A program made the position numbers and the translations under genes. From contig JAWLFI010000158.1 of the NCBI GenBank assembly GCA_041685645.1, positions 1 through 5,755 on the forward strand: DNA of 5,755 nucleotides, written 5' to 3'. This document shows, in pieces, positions 1-5,755 of the stretch. Each line of letters starts with the position of its first letter. Within the stretch, counting starts at the first letter, position 1. The DNA is from JAWLFI01 sp041685645. Its GTDB lineage: Bacteria; Bacteroidota; Bacteroidia; Chitinophagales; Saprospiraceae. The notes beneath the pieces were generated by a model, which made no database searches, was not told the origin of the DNA, and was given only the letters and a program-made list of their open reading frames with translations.

Positions 1-70
1 TCCGAGGCATGAAATTTTGTATTTTGTTTGAAACTATCGCTGCCTGGATCGGAGTCTGCTGGCGAGTACC

Positions 71-137
71 GTAGCGAACGCGGAGCCCCGGACGTAGCGA
101 CCCCCGAGGCCCTTTAGGGGCTCGAGGGGATACCGCC
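71..137. repeat. GC-rich structured intergenic block with a strong hairpin
   Basis: This GC-rich stretch stands out from the AT-rich DNA on both sides. The heptamer GTAGCGA occurs twice, at 71-77 and 94-100. At 101-129 the sequence folds into a hairpin: CCCC 101-104 pairs with GGGG 126-129, CGAG 105-108 with CTCG 121-124 (A125 bulged), then a G-G mismatch, CCC 110-112 with GGG 117-119, and the loop TTTA. No T tract follows the hairpin on either strand, so it is not a standard intrinsic terminator. No ORF of note crosses it. I infer that it could be one copy of a dispersed intergenic repeat, or a structured leader of valS if transcription starts upstream. One window cannot show which. Confidence 0.4.
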
Positions 138-206
138 AAAAAAAATAAAAAAAGAGAGAGGGAAAGGGGAAATTAAGGGGTAAGGAGTGGAAAGCTATAA
201 AAGGAA
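138..206 (+). other. purine-rich tract in front of valS
   Basis: Of these 69 bases 61 are A or G on the coding strand. The tract begins with A runs, passes through GAGAGAG and G-rich steps, and follows directly on the hairpin block. It contains an AAAAGGAA stretch (199-206), but that lies 26 nt before the valS ATG, too far for a Shine-Dalgarno site. The tract could be an unstructured A/G-rich leader or simply low-complexity spacer DNA; no function can be assigned. Confidence 0.45.
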
Positions 207-209
207 TAG

Positions 210-217
210 TATTTTTG
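210..217 (+). promoter_or_regulatory. possible -7 element before valS (weak)
   Basis: TATTTTTG matches the Bacteroidota -7 consensus TAnnTTTG exactly. No TTTG-type -33 element lies about 20 bp upstream, and the element ends only 15 bp before the ATG, which would leave a leader of a few bases. The match may be chance in AT-rich DNA. Confidence 0.18.
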
Positions 218-232
218 TGAAAATTTTGGAAT

Positions 233-2866
233 ATGACTGAGCTGAGTAAGCATTATGAGCCTCAAAATGTAGAGGATAAGTGGTATGCGCATTGGGAAAA
301 AGCGGGTTATTTTCACTCAGAGCCGGATGATCGTCCGTCGTATTCTGTGGTGATTCCGCCACCTAATGTAACGGGCGTGCTGCACATGGGGCATATGTTG
401 AATAATACGATTCAGGATATTTTAGTGCGTCGGGCTCGACAGGAGGGCAAGAATGCCTGCTGGGTGCCTGGGACGGATCACGCATCGATTGCTACGGAGG
501 CGAAAGTAGTGAAGTGGTTGAGGGATGAAAAGGCGCTGACGAAAGGCGAGATCGGGCGCGAAAAATTTATGGAATACGCCTATCAATGGACGGATAAGTA
601 TGGGGGTGTGATCTTGCAACAATTGAAGAAACTGGGTGCTTCTTGCGATTGGGACCGCACGGCCTTTACTTTGGATGAGGATCGATCAGCTCATGTGATT
701 CAGGCATTTGTTGATTTGTATCGGAAGGGGAAGTTGTATCGCGATTATCGCATGGTCAATTGGGATCCTGAGGCCCGGACGGTATTGTCGAATGAGGAGG
801 TGATTTACAGTGAGGAGGCTTCTCAATTGTATCATATTCGATACCAAATTTCGGGTAGTTCGGAGCATCTGACGATTGCGACGACGCGGCCGGAGACGAT
901 TTTGGCGGATACGGGGATCGCCGTGCATCCGGAGGATGAGCGATATGCGCACTTGAAAGGAAAGCGGGCGATTGTACCTTTAGTGAATCGCGAAGTGCCC
1001 ATTATTTTTGACGATTATGTGGATCCCGAGTTTGGAACGGGGGCGCTGAAGATCACGCCGGCGCACGACAGCAATGATTATGCCTTGGGAAAAAAGTACG
1101 ACTTGGAGGTGATATCAATGCTGGATGAGCAGGCGCGGGTCACAGAGGAAGCCGGATTGCTCGTAGGGCAGGATCGGTTTGAGGCTCGAAAAAATATACG
1201 AGAATTGCTGGAGGAAGCCGAGGCACTAGCCAAAGTAGAGGATTACGTCAATAAGGTGGGGCGCTCTGAGCGCACGCAATCGGTGGTGGAGCCTCGCTTA
1301 TCGCTTCAGTGGTATGTCGATATGCAGCAATTGGCGGCGCCGGCTTTAGAAGCTGTGATGTCCGATGAAGTGGATTTCTATCCGAAGAGCCAAAAGAATC
1401 TGTATCGGCACTGGATGGAGAATATCAAGGATTGGTGTATTTCCCGCCAACTGTGGTGGGGGCATAGAATTCCGGCATATTACTATAAGGAAGAGACTTT
1501 TGTGGCTGCGAATGCAGAAGAGGCGTTGGCATTGGCTCGGGAGCATTTTGGAGATGAGCAGATCGACCTGGAGGACTTGAAGCAGGAAGAGGATGTGCTG
1601 GATACCTGGTTTAGTTCGTGGTTATGGCCGATTTCGGTATTCAATGGGTTTGAGGACAAAAAGGAATTAGACTATTATTATCCGACGAGTGCATTAGTCA
1701 CGGGCTGGGATATTATTTTTCTCTGGGTGGCGCGCATGGTGATGGCGGGCTATGAATGGCAGGGGGAGCGTCCATTTGACAAGGTGTATTTCACGGGTAT
1801 GGTGCGCGATAAGCAGGGCCGCAAAATGAGCAAGTCTCTGGGTAATTCTCCGGACGCTTTGAAAATGATTGATGAATACGGTGCTGATGCTGTGCGTTTT
1901 GGGATGTTGTCCTGCTCTCCGGCCGGTGGAGATTTGCTGTTTGACATGAAATTAGTGGAGCAGGGGCGCAATTTTTGCAATAAGATGTGGAACGCCTTAA
2001 AGTTGCTTCAAATGTGGGAGGCTACAGAGGAGAAGCCTAGTGATACCCAGGCGCTGGCCGAGCAGTGGATGCAGCATAGGCTGAATGCCCTGTCAGATCG
2101 ACTGCCCGGTATGATGGAGCAATTCCGACTATCGGAGGCGATTATGCAACTGTATAATTTTATATGGAACGATTTCTGTTCCTGGTATCTGGAGATGATC
2201 AAGCCCGAGGAGGGGCATCAAATCAGCAATCAAACCTATGAGGCTACGCGTAGGATGTACGCTCAAATCATGGTGTTATTGCATCCTTTCCTACCCTTTG
2301 TGACAGAAGAGATATGGAGTCACCTGACTGAGGGCAAAAGCGATTGCACGCAACAACGTTTGCCGGAGGTGGGAGAGATAGATTCTCATTTGCTCGAAGA
2401 CATGGAGCAAGCGCGGCTGATGGTTTCCAAAGTGCGGGAGATTCGAAATGACAAGGGGATTTCCGGTAAGGAGCCCTTAGAACTTTTATTGCACGGAGAG
2501 AGTCATCGCTTGTGGGAAGGATCGTTCCGGGCCTTGTTGATGAGAATGGGTGGACTGGGTGCATTGGGTTATGCTGATAAGCGTCCGGATCAATCGGTTT
2601 CTTTTGTGAGTGGCACCGATACCTTTTACGTTCCAATTGGAGAATTTTTGGATATCGGGGCAGAAGTAGAAAAATTGAAGAAAGATCTCGACTATGCGCA
2701 AGGATTTTTGCGATCTGTGGAAAAGAAATTGAGCAATGAGCGCTTTGTGGCGAATGCGCCGGAGGCTGTGGTAGAAAAAGAGCGCGTAAAGCAGCGCGAT
2801 GGGGCAGAGCGCGTGCAAAAAATACAGGCAGCATTGGATGCCTTGCAGGGTGGAGAAAGTAAATAA
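233..2866 (+). CDS. valS: valine--tRNA ligase (ValRS), complete
   Basis: Class I aminoacyl-tRNA synthetase that joins valine to tRNA-Val in the cytoplasm at the cost of ATP, and hydrolyses mischarged Thr-tRNA-Val. The 877 residues have the usual bacterial ValRS length. The start of the Rossmann fold reads PPPNVTGVLHMGH, with the HIGH-type signature HMGH at 51-54. The CP1 editing domain shows TTRPET at 217-222 and ITPAHDSNDY ending near 283. CISRQLWWGH (402-411) and DVLDTWFSS (454-462) are typical of the ValRS/IleRS/LeuRS group, and the second ATP signature KMSKS is at 531-535. An anticodon-binding domain follows, and from about 805 to the end a charged coiled coil of the ValRS tRNA-binding arm type (EKLKKDL, RFVANAPEAVVEKER). 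The ATG at 233 fits the family N-terminus (KHYEPQNVEDKWYAHWEKAGYF). There is no Shine-Dalgarno site, as is usual in Bacteroidota, and no T-box leader was recognised. All signature motifs are intact. Confidence 0.98.
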   Translation: MTELSKHYEPQNVEDKWYAHWEKAGYFHSEPDDRPSYSVVIPPPNVTGVLHMGHMLNNTIQDILVRRARQEGKNACWVPGTDHASIATEAKVVKWLRDEKALTKGEIGREKFMEYAYQWTDKYGGVILQQLKKLGASCDWDRTAFTLDEDRSAHVIQAFVDLYRKGKLYRDYRMVNWDPEARTVLSNEEVIYSEEASQLYHIRYQISGSSEHLTIATTRPETILADTGIAVHPEDERYAHLKGKRAIVPLVNREVPIIFDDYVDPEFGTGALKITPAHDSNDYALGKKYDLEVISMLDEQARVTEEAGLLVGQDRFEARKNIRELLEEAEALAKVEDYVNKVGRSERTQSVVEPRLSLQWYVDMQQLAAPALEAVMSDEVDFYPKSQKNLYRHWMENIKDWCISRQLWWGHRIPAYYYKEETFVAANAEEALALAREHFGDEQIDLEDLKQEEDVLDTWFSSWLWPISVFNGFEDKKELDYYYPTSALVTGWDIIFLWVARMVMAGYEWQGERPFDKVYFTGMVRDKQGRKMSKSLGNSPDALKMIDEYGADAVRFGMLSCSPAGGDLLFDMKLVEQGRNFCNKMWNALKLLQMWEATEEKPSDTQALAEQWMQHRLNALSDRLPGMMEQFRLSEAIMQLYNFIWNDFCSWYLEMIKPEEGHQISNQTYEATRRMYAQIMVLLHPFLPFVTEEIWSHLTEGKSDCTQQRLPEVGEIDSHLLEDMEQARLMVSKVREIRNDKGISGKEPLELLLHGESHRLWEGSFRALLMRMGGLGALGYADKRPDQSVSFVSGTDTFYVPIGEFLDIGAEVEKLKKDLDYAQGFLRSVEKKLSNERFVANAPEAVVEKERVKQRDGAERVQKIQAALDALQGGESK

Positions 2867-2920
2867 TGTACAACTTTTGTCAAAACGCAATGTTTCATAT
2901 GTAATTCGCTGACAATTTCC

Positions 2921-2928
2921 TATTTTTG
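2921..2928 (+). promoter_or_regulatory. candidate -7 promoter element for the desaturase
   Basis: TATTTTTG matches the Bacteroidota sigma-A -7 consensus TAnnTTTG exactly and lies 72 bp before the desaturase ATG, giving a plausible leader of about 65 nt. No clear TTTG -33 element lies at the expected distance. Support comes from the 134-bp gap after valS, which suggests a separate transcript. The leader also holds a small inverted repeat, ATATCC 2963-2968 with GGATAT 2975-2980, too weak to call. Confidence 0.3.
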
Positions 2929-3000
2929 AAATCGTTAAGTAAACAAATCATCCGGAGTTTTCATATCCCATTTCGGATATAACTCTATAAACTCTACTGA

Positions 3001-4089
3001 ATGAATCGATCTTCCATTCATTTTGACCGTAAAAACGGCAAACAATTCATGTCCGATTTAAGAAATCGGGTGAATTCGTATTTCGCAGAGCGAAATATTT
3101 CTACTTATGCTAACGCAAGCATGGTCATTAAGACCTTTTATATGCTCGCACTATATTTCATCCCCTATGCCCTCATGGTATCAGGTATCGTCTCATCTTT
3201 TTGGGGCATTGGCTTCATGTGGGTTCTCATGGGATTTGGTATGGCCGGATTAGGCCTGAGTGTGATGCACGATGCCAATCACAGTTCTTATTCCCAACAC
3301 AAATGGGTCAACTCTAGTTTGGGGAGCATTATCAACTTTATTGGAGGGCATGCTCCGAATTGGCAGGTGCAGCACAATTTTTTGCATCATGGTTATACTA
3401 ATATAGAAGGTATGGACGATGATATAAGCACCACCAGTGTGCTTCGTTTCTCCCCCAATCAAGAGTTAAAGCCCGTGCATAAGGCACAGCATATTTACGC
3501 CTGGTTTTTCTATTCTGTTATGACCTTGTACTGGGCTTTGGGTAAAGACTTTATCCAATTGCACAGATATTATCACGAAGGCTTGCCCGTGCATCCTACC
3601 AAGTCCTACGGGCGCTTGTTCCTGGAGCTCGTTGGCGTGAAGGTGTTATACTTTTCATTTGCATTGGTCATTCCATTATTGGTTTTGCCCATTGCGTGGT
3701 ATTGGGTGATTACCTTTCTAGTGATTTCTCACTTTATCGCAGGATTTTCGCTGTCTTTAATTTTTCAGACGGCTCATGTGATGCCAACTTCGGAATTCCC
3801 CGAGGCGGATGAAAAGGGAAAAATTGATACACATTGGGCGATACACCAAATGCTAACAACAGCCAATTTCTCTCCCAAGAGCAAGTGGTTCTCCTGGTTG
3901 ATCGGTGGGTTAAATTATCAGATTGAGCACCATTTATTTCCCAATATCTGTCATGTGCACTATCCGAAATTATCTAAAATTGTACAACAGACGGCTGAAG
4001 AGTACAATATTCCCTATCACATCCAACCTACTTTTGCGAAAGCTGTGGCGGTGCATTGGAGAATGTTATATCAATTGGGACGGAATTAG
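3001..4089 (+). CDS. membrane fatty acid desaturase (acyl-CoA/acyl-lipid type)
   Basis: Di-iron integral membrane desaturase of the FA_desaturase family (COG3239 type) that introduces a cis double bond into an acyl chain using O2 and electrons from an external donor, adjusting membrane fluidity. The three histidine boxes are all present: HDANH (90-94), HNFLHH (125-130) and QIEHH (307-311). A further conserved histidine sits in FQTAHV (H259). Hydrophobic segments lie at about 43-65, 66-88, 165-181 and 205-258, giving the usual layout with the boxes on the cytoplasmic side. The third box has Gln in place of the first His, as in front-end (delta-5/delta-6, linoleoyl-CoA type) desaturases, but there is no fused cytochrome b5 domain, so an external ferredoxin or cytochrome partner is needed. 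The length of 362 aa fits Bacteroidota members. The ATG at 3001 fits the family N-terminus (RNRVNSYFAERNIS follows at 21-34). The gene stands alone, 134 bp after valS, and ends before a strong terminator. Regiospecificity cannot be read from the sequence. Confidence 0.94.
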   Translation: MNRSSIHFDRKNGKQFMSDLRNRVNSYFAERNISTYANASMVIKTFYMLALYFIPYALMVSGIVSSFWGIGFMWVLMGFGMAGLGLSVMHDANHSSYSQHKWVNSSLGSIINFIGGHAPNWQVQHNFLHHGYTNIEGMDDDISTTSVLRFSPNQELKPVHKAQHIYAWFFYSVMTLYWALGKDFIQLHRYYHEGLPVHPTKSYGRLFLELVGVKVLYFSFALVIPLLVLPIAWYWVITFLVISHFIAGFSLSLIFQTAHVMPTSEFPEADEKGKIDTHWAIHQMLTTANFSPKSKWFSWLIGGLNYQIEHHLFPNICHVHYPKLSKIVQQTAEEYNIPYHIQPTFAKAVAVHWRMLYQLGRN

Positions 4090-4152
4090 GAAATACGGCT
4101 TGAAGCTAAAATTATAGATTATCGCGTTTTACCTTTTGAAGGCTAAGGCGAG

Positions 4153-4189
4153 CAAAACTACTTGAGATCTCAAGTAGTTTTGTTTTTTT
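4153..4189 (+). terminator. intrinsic terminator: perfect 30-bp palindrome plus T7
   Basis: Positions 4153-4182 form a perfect palindrome centred on AGATCT, with half-site CAAAACTACTTGAGA. In RNA this gives a stem of about 13 bp closing a GATC loop, followed at once by seven T (4183-4189). It begins 63 bp after the desaturase stop codon and fits Rho-independent termination of that gene. The palindrome also faces the end of the converging waaA-rfaE1 operon. On that strand only the TTTT inside the stem is available as a U tract, so it would be a weaker terminator there. Confidence 0.9.
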
Positions 4190-4269
4190 GTGGCTTTCTT
4201 TATCTATCCTGAAAATCATTTCATGCTGAAAACAAATCTCTGATCATATACGCGCCGGGCAAGTCCACA

Positions 4270-4365
4270 TTATTTTTTCTTCCTTTTTGAGTACCCATCC
4301 CGCTGCAGCTTGGCGTAGCGCCCAGGAGGGGATTCCCACCAGCGTTCTCGATATTTACCGCTCAT
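4270..4365 (-). CDS. candidate 31-aa basic small protein downstream of rfaE1
   Basis: A complete small ORF with ATG at 4365-4363 and TAA at 4272-4270. An in-frame TAG lies three codons before the ATG, so it is not the tail of a longer frame. It runs in the same direction as rfaE1 and begins 27 nt after that gene's stop, which suits a third operon member. The product carries RERWWESPPGRYAK in the middle and ends in a run of basic residues, SKRKKK. It has a Trp pair (9-10), a Pro pair (13-14), no hydrophobic segment and no signal peptide. The Arg/Lys-rich make-up would suit an RNA- or ribosome-associated peptide, but I recognise no family and that role is inference. The local GC content is higher than in the flanking spacer, as expected for coding DNA. 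An ORF of 31 codons can also arise by chance. Confidence 0.42.
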   Translation of the reverse strand: MSGKYRERWWESPPGRYAKLQRDGYSKRKKK

Positions 4366-4392
4366 CCAGCGCTAATAGCTGAGATGAGGATT

Positions 4393-5376
4393 CTATTTAT
4401 TTGTTACACTGCGATATTCACGTTCCAGTTCCTCGATTCTGACAGGACTCACACCGACGCGTTCGCATACCTGTCCTCCGGCGATGTTACAAATGAGTGC
4501 CGTCTCCCGAGGACTAAGTCCCGCATGAAGGGCGGCGGCGGCGACGGTGATAACGGCGTCACCAGCTCCACAAACATCCACAATGGATCTGGCCGTGGTG
4601 GGCACTCTGCCCCCTGTGCCGTTCTCACTTCGATGGTAGATTCCGGCTTCAGATAGAGTGATAAACAGGTTTTTGGCCCCCACCTTGGTTATAAAGGCAT
4701 CGGCGATAGCACTGATTTCTTTTTCATTGAAGGGCCGCTCCCAGTTGGTAGCTTGGCGAAACTCCTTGAGGTTGGGCTTGAATAGATCTACTCCTGTAAA
4801 AGCTGAAAAGTTGTCCTTTTTGGGATCTACTGCGATAAAACATCCCCTCGCTTTGGCTATTTCCATTACCCGCTTTATACTGGAGGGAGTGAAAAGGCCT
4901 TTATTATAGTCCTGCAAAATGACAATCTGAGGCTGAAAACGCTCAAAAGCATCTTCCATGCGTAGGCTGAAAGCATCTAACTCATCTGCTCGTAGGGCTT
5001 CGGTCGATTCATAATCTACGCGCAATAAATGTTGTTGACGAGCAATTACCCGGGTTTTTATCGTCGTCGGCCGATGCTCAGAGGAGGTCCAGAATTGGTG
5101 ACGAATGCCCGCTGCATAACAAATCTCTTTGAGCGATTCTCCCTCCTTATCTCGTCCGTGTATAGAGCAGATGCCAACTTCCATGCCCAGCTCGACAGCA
5201 TTGAGAGCGACATTGGCTGCGCCACCCGGGCGATCCTCCTTCTCGGTTCTGCGAAGTACCGGTACCGGCGCCTCCGGAGAAATGCGATCTACAGCTCCGT
5301 ATAAATAGCGATCTATCATACAATCGCCCACCACCAAAACTCTGCGTTGATGAAACAGTGCCCTCAAGTCCTTCAT
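4393..5376 (-). CDS. rfaE1: D-glycero-beta-D-manno-heptose-7-phosphate kinase (HldA / HldE N-terminal domain type)
   Basis: PfkB/ribokinase-family sugar kinase that phosphorylates heptose 7-phosphate at C1 with ATP in the cytoplasm, a step towards ADP-heptose for the lipopolysaccharide inner core. The N-terminus holds the family hallmark GDCMIDRYLYG (17-27) followed by RISPEAPVPVL (31-41), very close to the HldE kinase domain. Then come RPGGAANVALNA (49-60), the LLRVDYE strand (117-123), LQDYNKG (154-160), DPKKDNF (184-190), KPNLKEF (200-206), and the PfkB signature DVCGAGD (267-273), with D273 as the expected catalytic base. At 327 aa it is the kinase alone: the nucleotidylyltransferase half of the E. 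coli HldE fusion is absent, so that step must be encoded elsewhere. The start codon overlaps the waaA stop (ATGA), which suggests translational coupling, and both genes serve LPS core synthesis. A role on another sugar cannot be excluded, but the match to HldE over the whole length is strong. Confidence 0.9.
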   Translation of the reverse strand: MKDLRALFHQRRVLVVGDCMIDRYLYGAVDRISPEAPVPVLRRTEKEDRPGGAANVALNAVELGMEVGICSIHGRDKEGESLKEICYAAGIRHQFWTSSEHRPTTIKTRVIARQQHLLRVDYESTEALRADELDAFSLRMEDAFERFQPQIVILQDYNKGLFTPSSIKRVMEIAKARGCFIAVDPKKDNFSAFTGVDLFKPNLKEFRQATNWERPFNEKEISAIADAFITKVGAKNLFITLSEAGIYHRSENGTGGRVPTTARSIVDVCGAGDAVITVAAAALHAGLSPRETALICNIAGGQVCERVGVSPVRIEELEREYRSVTNK

Positions 5377-5755
5377 TTCTCTGTATTTAGATTTGATAAT
5401 ATGTAATCGACAATGCGCTTACTGGCGCCTCGCTGCATTTCAAAGTACTCTTCATTGGAGTTGCGAACCTCTTCAATCTGACTATCCTTCGAGTAGTGAT
5501 TTAGAGCAGCCACCAACTCTTCCACTCGATTCACTGATCGGGCACTGCCACGTTCAATGAGGTCTGTAGCTTCGATGAATTTATGATGCCTGGGACCAAA
5601 CAGAACGGGAATTCCATAGACTGCAGCTTCCAGGGTATTGTGGATGCCATCACCAAAGCCTCCACCGATATATGCGATGGTCGCGTATCGATACAATTGC
5701 GCCAAAATCCCGATTTCATTGACTAATATCATTCGCGTATCCAGAGGCGATTCCG
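5373..5755 (-). CDS. waaA: 3-deoxy-D-manno-octulosonic acid (Kdo) transferase, C-terminal part
   Basis: Glycosyltransferase family 30 enzyme that adds Kdo from CMP-Kdo to the lipid A precursor at the cytoplasmic face of the inner membrane. Only the last 126 codons lie in the window; the frame is open through the right edge, so the Met codon at 5732 is internal and not the start. The visible part is the C-terminal Rossmann domain: a NEIGILAQLYRYA helix, then IAYIGGGFGDGIHNTLEAA (positions 26-44 of the fragment), then YGIPVLFGP and KFIEA. This donor-binding block, with the HNTLEAA core, is characteristic of WaaA and has the form seen in Bacteroidota. Full-length enzymes have about 410-425 residues, so roughly the last third is present. 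The TGA stop overlaps the rfaE1 start by 4 bp, indicating an LPS-core operon whose promoter lies outside the window. Confidence 0.93.
   Translation of the reverse strand, partial: ESPLDTRMILVNEIGILAQLYRYATIAYIGGGFGDGIHNTLEAAVYGIPVLFGPRHHKFIEATDLIERGSARSVNRVEELVAALNHYSKDSQIEEVRNSNEEYFEMQRGASKRIVDYILSNLNTEK

Noticed and set aside
9..74. Short + strand frame at the left edge (ATG at 9, stop at 72-74) giving a 21-residue hydrophobic peptide
   Set aside because: It could be the tail of an upstream gene or chance. It has no family resemblance and its end runs into the GC-rich repeat-like block, so it cannot be supported.
101..129. Hairpin upstream of valS as an intrinsic terminator of a preceding gene
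   Set aside because: The bases after the stem are GATACCGCC followed by A runs on the + strand, and TCGCTACG on the minus strand. Neither strand has a T tract after the stem.
2268..2873. 201-codon ORF on the minus strand inside the 3' part of valS
   Set aside because: It lies wholly antisense to the well-conserved valS, has a Pro/Ser/His-rich low-complexity composition and no recognisable domain. It is a shadow of the coding frame.
4190..4269. Spacer between the terminator and the candidate small ORF
   Set aside because: Checked for an RNA gene, repeat or ORF; AT-rich with nothing that can be supported.
4312..4341. Apparent second copy of the GC-rich upstream block (shared GTAGCG and GAGGGGAT)
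   Set aside because: The shared words are short, the inverted-repeat core is missing, and the stretch lies inside the candidate 31-codon ORF, which explains its composition better. It is kept only as a point to check when searching for a repeat family.
4384..4656. 90-codon + strand ORF opposite the 3' end of rfaE1
   Set aside because: Antisense to conserved kinase sequence including the PfkB signature; its Gly-rich run is the complement of Ala/Thr codons. No support as a gene.
5373..5732. Met codon at 5732 as the start of a 119-aa protein
   Set aside because: The same frame stays open upstream to the window edge, and the sequence is the C-terminal domain of WaaA, so the Met is internal.

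Overview
The window looks like a piece of a Gram-negative Bacteroidota chromosome, possibly from a Saprospiria- or Sphingobacteriia-like lineage. The pointers are the type of the desaturase and of the WaaA tail (a GGGFGxGIHNTLEAA block), starts without Shine-Dalgarno sequences, and AT-rich intergenic DNA with TAnnTTTG-like elements. The class-level guess is inference. Four genes are certain or nearly so, and one very small gene is a candidate.

Layout. Positions 1-232 are non-coding as far as can be seen: a GC-rich block with a strong hairpin (about 71-137), then a purine-rich tract (138-206) that leads into valS. valS (233-2866, +) is a complete valyl-tRNA synthetase. After 134 bp with a possible promoter comes a complete membrane fatty acid desaturase (3001-4089, +), which ends at a perfect 30-bp palindrome followed by seven T: an intrinsic terminator at 4153-4189. 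On the other strand, converging on that terminator, lie the end of waaA (5373-5755, cut by the right edge), the heptose-7-phosphate kinase gene rfaE1 (4393-5376), which overlaps waaA by 4 bp (ATGA), and a 31-codon basic ORF (4270-4365) that begins 27 nt after rfaE1 and may be a third member of the operon.

How the genes fit together. ValS charges tRNA-Val and is a housekeeping gene with no functional tie to its neighbours. The desaturase puts double bonds into acyl chains and so tunes membrane fluidity; it seems to form its own unit. waaA and rfaE1 both serve the inner core of lipopolysaccharide: Kdo addition to lipid A, and phosphorylation of heptose 7-phosphate on the way to ADP-heptose. Both strands' envelope genes (outer-membrane LPS, membrane lipids) meet at the shared terminator region.

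No mobile element, CRISPR array, rRNA or tRNA gene was seen. The least ordinary items are the small basic ORF behind rfaE1 and the structured GC-rich block upstream of valS.
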